The translations under genes and the position numbers were made by a program. The notes beneath the pieces were generated by a model. The model had not been told where the DNA came from, ran no database searches, and saw nothing but the letters and a program-made list of their open reading frames with translations. This document shows positions 33,811 through 42,232 of a DNA stretch of 64,000 bases, one piece after another. Origin of the DNA: Oscillatoriaceae cyanobacterium M7585_C2015_266 (GTDB lineage Bacteria > Cyanobacteriota > Cyanobacteriia > Cyanobacteriales > Oscillatoriaceae); NCBI GenBank assembly GCA_015295835.1, contig DVEG01000025.1:184515-248514 (forward strand), in the 5' to 3' direction. Position 1 is the stretch's first letter. Each line of letters begins with the position of its first letter.

Positions 33811-35268
33811 ATGAAGGAGATACGGTTGATTGTTCTATGGGTATCGATCGCCTTTTTATTATCTGTGCTAGCTTTATTTTCAGAATTGAAGCCCAGAGTA
33901 AAAGGCCCGTTTGCCTTAGCGGAATCAGCGTTTGACAAGCCGTGGTATGTGCAAAGCGGATTGCGGATTGCCACGCTGCGAGAAAAAGTGCCAACAGTTG
34001 ATCGAGTAGTTTTAGTACCTGATGAGGCGACATTTCTAAAGGCGATCGAGGAATGGAGCTTAGAAGGTCGCTGGCCGATTTTGATAGAAGATGAGCGATA
34101 TGCGCCGATGTTTGTGCGTCGCTTCCAACCGGCGGAAATCATTCGCTTGCCGGCAGTTAAAACGCCTTTGCCGAAGGGCAATAAACTGCGTAAGGCGATG
34201 CAGCAAGCTGTTGCTAAAGCGTGGAATGTAAGAGATAGTGACTTTTTAAGAGGAAAATGGGAGGATTTGGGCTGGGAACCGCCAGGAGTGGCGATTACCT
34301 CTGTCAGTGATCCTGCATGGCCAGCGGCGGTGGCCTTAGCTGCTGATCGTGGTCAGCCGCTTGTTTTTCTAGAGGGTGATTTTGGCAAACCTAACGATAC
34401 TCTCTATCTTGAGGATTGGTGGAATTTGAAAGCGGAAGTGGAAAGATTGGTAGAAAAGACAGGGTATGCTTATAGCAATCTCGGAGATGCTATTGATACT
34501 GTGACTATAGTTCGCCAGATGGCTGTTAAATATCAATCTCCACGAAGAAGGAATGAACAGTTATCTGTGACTGATGGATTAGGGCGGCAGGAAAATGGCG
34601 ATCGCTGGGCAGTGGTTGGTTGGATTTTCGGCTCGCCAGCTCGTGCTGTCTATCAAGCCATGTGCGCTATTTTTCTCGATCCTAAAACAGCAATGCTTTA
34701 TGACGGGTATCCGAAATCAGGAACGTGGCAAAAATATGAGATGAATTCAGTCGCCCGTCAGTTGCGGCAATTTGGTATGAATGTTCAACTGGTACAACGT
34801 CCGGAAGCCGGGGTAGAAAAGTGGCGTTCTTTGGCAACCCAGGAATGGGAGTTTGATTTAATCTTTGTCAATTCCAGCGGTAGCCCGGAAACTTTTAATG
34901 TTGCCGGTGGGGATGCTTTTGTGCCAGATATTCCTACTCTGAATTTTCCCGCCGCTATACACTTCATTCATAGTTGGTCTGCAACTGCTCCTGATAATCC
35001 AGATACAGTAGGTGGGCGTTGGCTAGCGAATGGGGCGTATCTTTATGTTGGCAGCGTTCACGAACCGTATTTGCGTGCCTTTGTACCACCGCAATTAATT
35101 GTTAACCGTCTTCTCAATTCTACTCCTTTTCTAATAGCTGCTCGTCAGTTGGATTTGCCTCCTTGGAAAATTACTACTATTGGCGATCCGTTGATGATAA
35201 TTTCTCAACCTAGGCAGAGAATTTCTTCGGCACAGAAACCGCTAAAACATTCTTTTTTGCGCTCTTAA
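33811..35268 (+). CDS. Unknown N-terminally anchored exported protein
   Basis: A 485-aa protein I do not recognise. Residues 5-24 are a single hydrophobic segment ('LIVLWVSIAFLLSVLALFS'), an uncleaved signal anchor or signal peptide. The rest alternates strands and helices with conserved-looking blocks: 'VDRVVLVPDEATFLKAIEEW', 'GRWPILIEDERYAPMFVRRF', 'GVAITSVSDPAWPAAVALAA', 'FDLIFVNSSGSPETFNVAGG', 'GRWLANGAYLYVGSVHEPYL' and 'TTIGDPLMI'. The last two blocks recall the end of caspase-like folds (TIGR03790/C25-type proteins end in a 'GDPL' motif), but no catalytic His-Cys pair is evident. It is convergent with the kinase-TPR gene. Confidence 0.75.
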   Translation: MKEIRLIVLWVSIAFLLSVLALFSELKPRVKGPFALAESAFDKPWYVQSGLRIATLREKVPTVDRVVLVPDEATFLKAIEEWSLEGRWPILIEDERYAPMFVRRFQPAEIIRLPAVKTPLPKGNKLRKAMQQAVAKAWNVRDSDFLRGKWEDLGWEPPGVAITSVSDPAWPAAVALAADRGQPLVFLEGDFGKPNDTLYLEDWWNLKAEVERLVEKTGYAYSNLGDAIDTVTIVRQMAVKYQSPRRRNEQLSVTDGLGRQENGDRWAVVGWIFGSPARAVYQAMCAIFLDPKTAMLYDGYPKSGTWQKYEMNSVARQLRQFGMNVQLVQRPEAGVEKWRSLATQEWEFDLIFVNSSGSPETFNVAGGDAFVPDIPTLNFPAAIHFIHSWSATAPDNPDTVGGRWLANGAYLYVGSVHEPYLRAFVPPQLIVNRLLNSTPFLIAARQLDLPPWKITTIGDPLMIISQPRQRISSAQKPLKHSFLRS

Positions 35269-35289
35269 TTTTGGTAGTTCGAGTAGAAG

Positions 35290-35332
35290 GCCAGAGTTAA
35301 TTTGTTTTTTCTACTGACTCTGGCTTTATTTG
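35290..35332 (+). terminator. Possible terminator between convergent genes
   Basis: GCCAGAGT (35290-35297) pairs with ACTCTGGC (35317-35324), followed by TTTATTTG. The loop is long (19 nt, itself T-rich) and the element overlaps the end of the minus-strand kinase gene. Confidence 0.4.
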
Positions 35333-37381
35333 AATTGCCTCTAGTTGTTTCTGTGCTTGCTTCTGTGCTTCTAGGGCTTCTCTAAAATCTGGTTTGTATT
35401 GAATGGCTTTTTCGTAAGATGCGAGCGCTTGTTCATAGCGTTTCAAACTTAAAAGTGTATTTCCTCTGCTATACCATGCTTCAAAGTAATCAGGTTTCAA
35501 ATAAACAGCGCTGTCATAAGATGCAAGCGCTTGTTCATAGCGCTTCAAACTATATTGTGCGTTGCCTTTATTGTACCATGCTTGTGCGTCATTTTGCTGC
35601 GCTTGGATAGCGCGATCATATGCTCTTATTGCTTCTTCATAGCGCCGCATTTGATGCAGTATTCCTCCAAGATTTTTCCATGCTTCCCCATTATCCGGTT
35701 GCAAGCTTATTGCTTTTTCATATGATTCTATCGCTTGCTCATATTTACGCAATTGCGACAGGGCTGCCCCGCGACTGTACCATGCTTTAAAATAATCCGG
35801 TTTTAGTTTCAAGGCTTGTTCGTATGATTCTATTGCTTCTTTTTGGCGGTTAATTTTTAGTAGTGAATTACCTCTATTATACCAAGCTTGCGGGTAATCT
35901 GTATTAAATTCTAATGCTTTGTCGTAAGATTTTATTGCTTCTTCGTATTGCTGCAAGTTGTGCAAAGCCCAGCCACGATTATACCATGCCTGCCAATAAT
36001 CTGGCTGGTATTCGAGAGCGCGCTCATAAGCTGCGCTCGCTGCTTCGTATCTGGGCAAGCCCATGAGCGCATCGCCTTTTCCCTTCCAGGCTACTACATT
36101 AGAAGAATCGATTTTCAGCGCTTCTTCAAAAGAGGCGAGCGCTTCTTCGTATTGCTGGCTTTCTTTTAGAACTATTCCCCGCCCATTCCAAGCTTCTACA
36201 TAATCTGGTTTTATCTGAATTGCTTTATCATAAGACTCTAGTGCTTCCTGGTATTTTTTCATATTATACAGTACGTCGCCTTTATTTTTCCATGCTTCGA
36301 CATAGTCTGGTTTTAGTTCTATTGCTCTTTGGTAAGCAAGTATTGCTTGTTCATAACGTTTTAAACTCGACAGAGTTTTGCCGCTCTTAAATTGCTCAGT
36401 TGCGTTATTATAATTAATCGCCTTGACTAGAGCCAGCGATGCCACAGCGCTGGCGCCGAAAAAGGCAAAGAATATTAACCCAATTAAGATTTTTTTTGTA
36501 TATTTTTTCTGCGGTGGTAAAGCAGGAATCTGCACGGGCAGAGTCACTGCATTTGGCTTTGTTAATTCCTCAAGTGCTTGCAACGCTTCAGTTGCAGAAT
36601 AAAAGCGCTCGCGAAAGTCATACTTCACCATTTTATCGATAATTTTTGTCAACTCCTGGCTCACCGTTGCCAGCTCGTGCCAGAGAATTTCTTCTGTATT
36701 ATGATCTATTGGCAATTGGCTAGGAAGCAAGCCGGTGAGGGCTTGAATTCCAATCATTCCTACTGCATAAATATCGCTACTAAGTTTCGGGTTACCGCGT
36801 GCTTGCTCGCTGGGCATATAACCTGGAGTGCCTACAATCACGCTCAAGTTGGTATGCCCTTGAGGATTAATTGTCTGGGCGGTGATTTGTTTTACTGCTC
36901 CAAAATCAATTAAAACTAATTTACCATCTTTCTGACGGCGCAAGATATTGCGGGGATTAATATCGCGGTGGATGACATTCTGTTTGTGTACGAATTCTAG
37001 TATTTCTAAGATTTCTTTTAATAGAGCGAGCGCTTCATCTTCACTGAAACATCCTTGAGGGCGCGTTATTTCCTGACTTAGATTCCAACCTTCTATATAT
37101 TCCTGCACGAGATAAAATTCTTGATTTTCTTCAAAATAAGCGAGGAGTTGGGGAATCTGAGGGTGAGTTCCCAAATTGTAAAGTACTTGCGCTTCTGTAT
37201 CGAACAAACGTCGCGCAGTCTGTAGTGTTTCTGGCTCGGAAGTGACAGGTTTTAGTTGCTTGACAACGCATCGATGGTTTCCGGGTAGCTGTCGATCCTC
37301 TGCTAGATAAGTTTGACCAAATCCTCCGCCTCCTAAGTGGCTGATAATTTGATAGCGCCCACCCAGTATTTTGTTCAGCAT
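35297..37381 (-). CDS. Ser/Thr protein kinase with TM helix and ten TPRs
   Basis: A 694-aa Hanks-type kinase. The kinase domain (residues 1-275) has the glycine loop 'GGGGFGQTYLAED', the ATP-binding lysine in 'CVVKQLKP', 'VIHRDINPRNIL', 'LIDFGAVKQ' and 'GTPGYMPSEQARG'. In the catalytic loop the usual HRDxKPxN lysine is Asn. Residues 297-320 form one TM helix. Residues 330-680 hold ten consecutive 34-residue TPRs of the 'AWYNRGNALxxLxRYEEAIxSYDKAIxLKPDY' type, predicted on the far side of the membrane. It heads a same-strand cluster with the pentapeptide, amidohydrolase and kinase-macro genes. Confidence 0.93.
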   Translation of the reverse strand: MLNKILGGRYQIISHLGGGGFGQTYLAEDRQLPGNHRCVVKQLKPVTSEPETLQTARRLFDTEAQVLYNLGTHPQIPQLLAYFEENQEFYLVQEYIEGWNLSQEITRPQGCFSEDEALALLKEILEILEFVHKQNVIHRDINPRNILRRQKDGKLVLIDFGAVKQITAQTINPQGHTNLSVIVGTPGYMPSEQARGNPKLSSDIYAVGMIGIQALTGLLPSQLPIDHNTEEILWHELATVSQELTKIIDKMVKYDFRERFYSATEALQALEELTKPNAVTLPVQIPALPPQKKYTKKILIGLIFFAFFGASAVASLALVKAINYNNATEQFKSGKTLSSLKRYEQAILAYQRAIELKPDYVEAWKNKGDVLYNMKKYQEALESYDKAIQIKPDYVEAWNGRGIVLKESQQYEEALASFEEALKIDSSNVVAWKGKGDALMGLPRYEAASAAYERALEYQPDYWQAWYNRGWALHNLQQYEEAIKSYDKALEFNTDYPQAWYNRGNSLLKINRQKEAIESYEQALKLKPDYFKAWYSRGAALSQLRKYEQAIESYEKAISLQPDNGEAWKNLGGILHQMRRYEEAIRAYDRAIQAQQNDAQAWYNKGNAQYSLKRYEQALASYDSAVYLKPDYFEAWYSRGNTLLSLKRYEQALASYEKAIQYKPDFREALEAQKQAQKQLEAIQIKPESVEKTN

Positions 37382-37415
37382 GAGTTAATTTATACTAATT
37401 ACCAATTACGCAAGA

Positions 37416-38645
37416 TTACCAAATGGCTTTGCCATCAGGCAGCGTGCAACCGTGGGAGTCTGCTTCCTGCAAATTCACTCCTTCTATATTAGCACCGCTT
37501 AAGTCGGCATCGCGCAGTTTTGCTCCACGCAATTTAGCATTTTGAAGATCTGCATTAATGAGGATAGCGCCGCGAATGTCGGCACCACTTAGTATTACAC
37601 CTGACAATTTAGCATTTTTAAATTCGGCATTTCTGACGTCGGCATACTGCAAATTAGCATTTTCCAAATTAGCATTATTCAGACACGCATCGCTGAGATT
37701 AGCACCTTTTAGGCAAGCGCAATTCAGATTAGCGCCTGAGAGTTTGGCACGACTGAGATCGGCATTTTCTAAGTTGGCGCTGCTCAGGTTAGCGTTGTTC
37801 AGGTTTGCAGCCCACAATTTGGCATAGCTCAAGTCGACATTATTTAAGTCTCGCCCCTCGACTTTGTAGTTAACTATTTCCCAGACTAAACGCCATTTAT
37901 TATCGAGTAAAGTAGTTTCGTTAATGATGGCACCGCACAAATTGGTAAGCTTCAACTGGGCATTTTTCAAATTGGCATTACTCAAATCTGCGTTGCTTAA
38001 ATCTGCTGCTTCTAAGCAAGCACCTTCTAGGCAGGCTCCGTTCAAATTCACGCCACTGAGGTTGAGATTTGTGAGATTTGCTCTTTCTAGGTGGGCATGA
38101 CTGAGGTTGACGTGACTGAGATTGACATTTCTGAAATCAATTCCTCTGAGGTTGGCGCCGCTCAAGTTGGCATAGCTGAAGTCGGCACCTTTGAGGCAGG
38201 CATGGGCAAGATTTATTTGCGTGAGATTGGCTCCGACGAGACAGATTTTTTTTAAATCTGCTCTCATTAAGTTGCATCCACTAAGATTTATATTGTTAAA
38301 ATTTCTCTCTCCTGCGGCATAAAGCCGTTGGAATTCGTGAACTTTCCACTGATATGATAGTAGGGCTTGTTTGGCTTTAGGATTGTCTATATCTCGTAGG
38401 ATACTGTAAGCCATCCATAGTACGTCGCCGGATGCGTTTTGTAAGGTAGCAATCGCTGCTTCTATGCCTGCTTCGCCATATTTGAGTGCATCTTGCAGGG
38501 CTTTCAGTTGCGGCTCGGCAATATTTGACGCCAAGCGCTGCCTCACTCCTTCGATTCCTCCCAAAACCACGCCTCCCACTGGCGGTGGAGATTTTCCACC
38601 AAAAACCGCATCATATTTTCTGGGTTGATTGGGATTATCATTCAT
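37416..38645 (-). CDS. Pentapeptide-repeat protein
   Basis: A 409-aa protein. Residues 1-112 are a non-repeat N-terminal region ('GVRQRLASNIAEPQLKALQD', 'VLWMAYSILRDIDNPKAK') that looks helical. From about residue 118 it is built of A(D/N)LxX pentapeptides ('LSGCNLMRADLKKICLVGAN', 'NANLENADLSRAKLSGANL') in two blocks split by a non-repeat insert near 'WRLVWEIVNYKVEG'. Pentapeptide repeats fold as a right-handed quadrilateral beta-helix; in cyanobacteria these proteins are common and usually of unknown role. It lies 34 bp after the kinase-TPR gene in coordinate order, same strand. Confidence 0.92.
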   Translation of the reverse strand: MNDNPNQPRKYDAVFGGKSPPPVGGVVLGGIEGVRQRLASNIAEPQLKALQDALKYGEAGIEAAIATLQNASGDVLWMAYSILRDIDNPKAKQALLSYQWKVHEFQRLYAAGERNFNNINLSGCNLMRADLKKICLVGANLTQINLAHACLKGADFSYANLSGANLRGIDFRNVNLSHVNLSHAHLERANLTNLNLSGVNLNGACLEGACLEAADLSNADLSNANLKNAQLKLTNLCGAIINETTLLDNKWRLVWEIVNYKVEGRDLNNVDLSYAKLWAANLNNANLSSANLENADLSRAKLSGANLNCACLKGANLSDACLNNANLENANLQYADVRNAEFKNAKLSGVILSGADIRGAILINADLQNAKLRGAKLRDADLSGANIEGVNLQEADSHGCTLPDGKAIW

Positions 38646-38687
38646 GATGCTGTTTTCTCTTTGTTAATATTTATTTAATTATGATAA

Positions 38688-39938
38688 TCATTCTCTATTC
38701 CATTTAGTAACAGGGGCTTCTGTTTCAACAAGTAATTTTCCCTGCGAGATAACATACAGCACTGTCGCCCGCCGTCGGATGGCTTCATAGCGACTTTCGG
38801 CATCCAATACGATTAAATTTGCCTGTTTTCCTACTTCGATGCCATAATTCTCAAGTTGTAAGGTGCGGGCTCCGTTATCTGTTATCATGTCATAACAGGC
38901 GTTAATTTCTGTCATCCCTGTCATCTGGCAGACGTGAACTGCCATATAGGCAACATCAAGCATATTACCTGTTCCTAAACTGTACCACGGATCTTGTATG
39001 CAGTCATGCCCAAGGGATACATTTAAGCCGCGTTGCCACAATTCTTTTACTCGTGTTATGCCGCGACGTTTGGGATAGGTATCGGTGCGCCCTTGTAGAG
39101 TGATGTTAATCAGAGGATTGGCGATAAAATTGATTTGCGCTCGCTCTAATAATCCCATCAACTTATAAGCATACGCGTTATTGTAAGATCCGAATGCTGT
39201 CGTGTGGCTGGCGGTGACTCGTGCCCCCATGCCGCTACGAATTGCACCAGCAGCGATAACTTCTAAAAAGCGGGATTGTTCGTCGTCTATTTCGTCACAG
39301 TGTATATCTATTAATTTGTTATATTTTTCTGCTAATTCAAAAATGCGTTCTACGGAGCGCACTCCATCTTCGCGGGTGAATTCGTAGTGAGGAATGCCTC
39401 CTACCGCATCGGCTCCCATTTTTAATGCTTTTTTTAGTAGTTTTTCATTTTCTGGCTTGCTGTATATCCCATCTTGAGGAAAGGCGACTACTTGTAGGGT
39501 TATCCAGTTTTTTACTTCTTCTCGTACTTCCAATAAAGCTTGCAATGCCGTGAGGGTAGATTCACTGACATCTACATGGGTACGAACGAAAAGAACTCCT
39601 TGTGCGGCTTGTTGTTTTAGGGTTTCTATAGCGCGTTTTTTGACATCGTTTAAGCTTAAATATAGTTTACGCTCTCTCCATATTTCTATGCCTTCAAATA
39701 AGGTACCGCTTTGATTCCAACGGGGATCGCCTGCTGTTAGGGCGGAGTCAAGGTGGATGTGTGATTCTACAAATGGAGAACTTACTAGCTTACCATTGAG
39801 GGGAATTTCTGTGGCGGCGCTGGTGCTGATTTCCGGTGCGATCGCTACTATTTTTTCCTCCTCTATTGCAATATCCACTCTTTCTCCTGTTACCAACTGC
39901 CCTTGACGCAGGATTAAATTATATGTTTTGTCAGACAT
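38688..39938 (-). CDS. CodA-like amidohydrolase (cytosine deaminase family)
   Basis: A 416-aa metal-dependent amidohydrolase. Metal and catalytic motifs in the CodA pattern are 'VESHIHLDSALTAGDPRWN' (HxH), 'IDIHCDEIDDEQSRF' (third His and the catalytic CDE), 'VTASHTTAFGSYN' (fourth His) and 'VSLGHDCIQDPWYSLG' (the metal Asp). This layout fits cytosine deaminase or a related deaminase of cytosine or other N-heterocycles. The substrate is not certain, and no transporter is adjacent. It sits within the kinase and repeat-protein cluster and may be in the same transcription unit as the pentapeptide gene (42 bp gap). Confidence 0.88.
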   Translation of the reverse strand: MSDKTYNLILRQGQLVTGERVDIAIEEEKIVAIAPEISTSAATEIPLNGKLVSSPFVESHIHLDSALTAGDPRWNQSGTLFEGIEIWRERKLYLSLNDVKKRAIETLKQQAAQGVLFVRTHVDVSESTLTALQALLEVREEVKNWITLQVVAFPQDGIYSKPENEKLLKKALKMGADAVGGIPHYEFTREDGVRSVERIFELAEKYNKLIDIHCDEIDDEQSRFLEVIAAGAIRSGMGARVTASHTTAFGSYNNAYAYKLMGLLERAQINFIANPLINITLQGRTDTYPKRRGITRVKELWQRGLNVSLGHDCIQDPWYSLGTGNMLDVAYMAVHVCQMTGMTEINACYDMITDNGARTLQLENYGIEVGKQANLIVLDAESRYEAIRRRATVLYVISQGKLLVETEAPVTKWNRE

Positions 39939-39996
39939 AAAAAACTCTCGTAGTTTTGATTTTACAAATTTTTAAATAAGCTAAGCTCTGGTAAGC

Positions 39997-41532
39997 TTAC
40001 CCTTTTCCCGTTCTCCTTACGTTCTCAGTCGCATTATTCTGTTTACCCAATTTTTCTATTTCACATAAGTTTTGAATTTTTTCCCTAGCCTCACAATATT
40101 TATTATAAATCTTTAAATCTACAGTTATAAATATAACCCTCTCGATTAAAGAGTTATTTTTTTCTAGAAAATCCTTTACTTCCAAAAGAGCAATTATAGC
40201 TGATTTCTCTATTGGTAATCCCCGTATTTCTATATCGATCGCCGGAAAAACAATTGTTCGTATTGGATGCTGGGCTGCCACATTCAAACAACTCCGATAA
40301 CACTGAGCAAGATTCTTATCTTGTTCAGAATTTTCCCCAAACCATAAGGGAATTGCTGTATGAATCACCCACTTAGCAGGCAGATTATATCCTTTGGTAA
40401 TTTTTGCTTCACCAATATTACAGCCCCCCAGTCTTATGCAGGCTTTTCGCAATTCTAAACCGCCGGCATTTTGAATTTCACGATCAACTCCTGCAGTTCC
40501 TGAAAGCATTTTATCGCTAGTATTTACGATCGCATCTACCTGTTGTTTAGTAATATCTCCTTGTAGAATCGATATTTTCTTAAATATCGACATATCGGGG
40601 CAGAAATTTTCTGTCACAGTCTCTGACAAAACCGTAGTTTTCTCTCCCAGGTTCGAGTGTTCATGGAATTCATTTTGACTGGTTTTTTTAACGTCAGCAA
40701 AGCTTACTATAACAGATAAATTTTTCACTGCAGCAAGTGCTTCTTTTGCTGATGGGTAACGCTGTCTGAAATCCCACCGCACCATTTTATCGATAACATC
40801 TGCTAGTTTAGGGCTGACGTTAGCTTTGTCGCGCCAGATGATTTCTCCGGTTTTTATATCTTCTGACAATTCCCTAGGGTGTAAGCCGGTGAGGGCTTGA
40901 ATGATTACCATCCCGACTGCATATATATCGCTGCTAAAGCGAGGTTTCCCTACCATTTGTTCATTTGGCATGTAGCCGGGGGAGCCGATAGCAATAGTGA
41001 CACTCGTCTGCCCCTGCGAGTCTATTACTTGGGTATTAATTTGTTTAACTGCTCCAAAGTCAATTAAAACTATTTTGTTATCTTTACTGCGTCTGATTAA
41101 GTTAGAAGGCTTTATGTCTCGGTGGATAACATTATTTTCGTGAACAATCTCCAAAACTTCTAAAATATTTTCTAAAAGGGCGATTGCTTCTTCTTCGCTG
41201 ACTTTTTTGCCCGGTGTGAGTTCTTTACTCAGATCTTTACCTTCTATGAATTCCTGAACTAAGTAGAATTCTGTTTCTTCTTGAAAGTGCGCAAACAGTT
41301 GTGGAATCCGCTCGTATTTGCCTAAGCGATACAAAACTTCAGCTTCTCGCTCAAATAAGCTTTGGGCTGCCTGTAAATTTGCTGAATCGGTATTTTTTGG
41401 CGACAGTTGCTTAACGACGCAGGGGGGCTGCCCCGGCAAGTGGAGATCCCGCGCCAAAAAGGTTTTGCCAAAACCGCCTTGCCCCAACTTTTTGACGAGC
41501 TGATAGCGTCCTCCGATTCTCTTCTTTACCAT
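39997..41532 (-). CDS. Ser/Thr protein kinase fused to a macro domain
   Basis: A 511-aa two-domain protein. Residues 1-270 are a Hanks-type kinase: 'LGQGGFGKTFLARD', 'CVVKQLSP', 'VIHRDIKPSNLIRR' (catalytic loop intact), 'LIDFGAVKQ' and 'GSPGYMPNEQMVG'. After a linker of about 45 residues, residues 320-490 are a macro domain: 'DAIVNTSDKMLSGTAGVDRE', 'GYNLPAKWVIHTAIPLW', 'IRTIVFPAIDIEIRGLPIEK'. Macro domains bind ADP-ribose or O-acetyl-ADP-ribose and some hydrolyse them. Canonical NAAN appears as NTSD, so the catalytic Asn may be lost while binding remains possible. There is no TM helix. Confidence 0.9.
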   Translation of the reverse strand: MVKKRIGGRYQLVKKLGQGGFGKTFLARDLHLPGQPPCVVKQLSPKNTDSANLQAAQSLFEREAEVLYRLGKYERIPQLFAHFQEETEFYLVQEFIEGKDLSKELTPGKKVSEEEAIALLENILEVLEIVHENNVIHRDIKPSNLIRRSKDNKIVLIDFGAVKQINTQVIDSQGQTSVTIAIGSPGYMPNEQMVGKPRFSSDIYAVGMVIIQALTGLHPRELSEDIKTGEIIWRDKANVSPKLADVIDKMVRWDFRQRYPSAKEALAAVKNLSVIVSFADVKKTSQNEFHEHSNLGEKTTVLSETVTENFCPDMSIFKKISILQGDITKQQVDAIVNTSDKMLSGTAGVDREIQNAGGLELRKACIRLGGCNIGEAKITKGYNLPAKWVIHTAIPLWFGENSEQDKNLAQCYRSCLNVAAQHPIRTIVFPAIDIEIRGLPIEKSAIIALLEVKDFLEKNNSLIERVIFITVDLKIYNKYCEAREKIQNLCEIEKLGKQNNATENVRRTGKG

Positions 41533-41641
41533 GAGTTACAATTTTTGTCAATAGTGTATCTGGAAAGTAAGTTTCGCCCAACTCAAGCTGGTTGAGCGCT
41601 CGCTGTTTTCCATTTTGGCACAAAATTCTCATAGCAATAAT

Positions 41642-41671
41642 TTTGCAGATATATTGCAAAATATCTGCAAA
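41642..41671. repeat. Perfect 11-bp inverted repeat upstream of the kinase-macro gene
   Basis: TTTGCAGATAT (41642-41652) and ATATCTGCAAA (41661-41671) are perfect complements around an 8-nt spacer (ATTGCAAA), centred about 125 bp upstream of the kinase-macro start and just after the 90-aa gene. There is no T-run. It could be an operator or an mRNA hairpin. Confidence 0.7.
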
Positions 41672-41758
41672 TTTCTTTCCTTACAATGCTCGGGGTGAAA
41701 CTGCTTTATTTAACTTTTTTTTTACTTTTTAGCTTTTCTTAAATTAGGGATGTTTCTT

Positions 41759-42031
41759 TTACCCGAATAGGTAATTTTCTAAATATTCCCAGTCAGCTTC
41801 GTGGAAGTTAGCTTTCAGACAATCCTTAGCTTCCTCGGTGAGGATTAATTCACCTGTAGCAGTTTCCGAAAAGTGGTCACTTTGTTTCAGCAGTTGTGTC
41901 GTTTTTTTGACTGCTTCAAATAAGCTGACAATAAACTGATACTCGGATATCCATTCTAGTACGTCGGGTATGGCTGTATCCTCACTCTTCCGTTCTGGAG
42001 CATTTCTCTGGGTTTTGGTAATCATTTTCAT
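41759..42031 (-). CDS. 90-aa hypothetical protein
   Basis: A 90-residue protein of unknown function, rich in charged residues and predicted mostly helical ('DVLEWISEYQFIVSLFEA', 'LKQSDHFSETATGELILTEE'). An AAGGAG sequence lies five bases before the ATG, a strong ribosome site that supports a real gene. There is no TM helix, Cys pair or HTH. It precedes the kinase-macro gene on the same strand by about 227 bp, with the inverted repeat between them. I recognise no family. Confidence 0.6.
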   Translation of the reverse strand: MKMITKTQRNAPERKSEDTAIPDVLEWISEYQFIVSLFEAVKKTTQLLKQSDHFSETATGELILTEEAKDCLKANFHEADWEYLENYLFG

Positions 42032-42232
42032 TGCTCTCCTTGACTATAAAAACCCGACGTACCAAGAAAACTTAGCCCTATTTTTATAATTAACTTAAGT
42101 CTGAATTTTATTTGTGATTTTAGTAGCTGTTAATCGGTGATATATTTTCAAAATTTTGGTGATTTTCATCACTGCAAAAAGGGATATTTTTTGATAAGCA
42201 CCCATTTGAGAAAGTAGCTCAGGAAAATTCAG

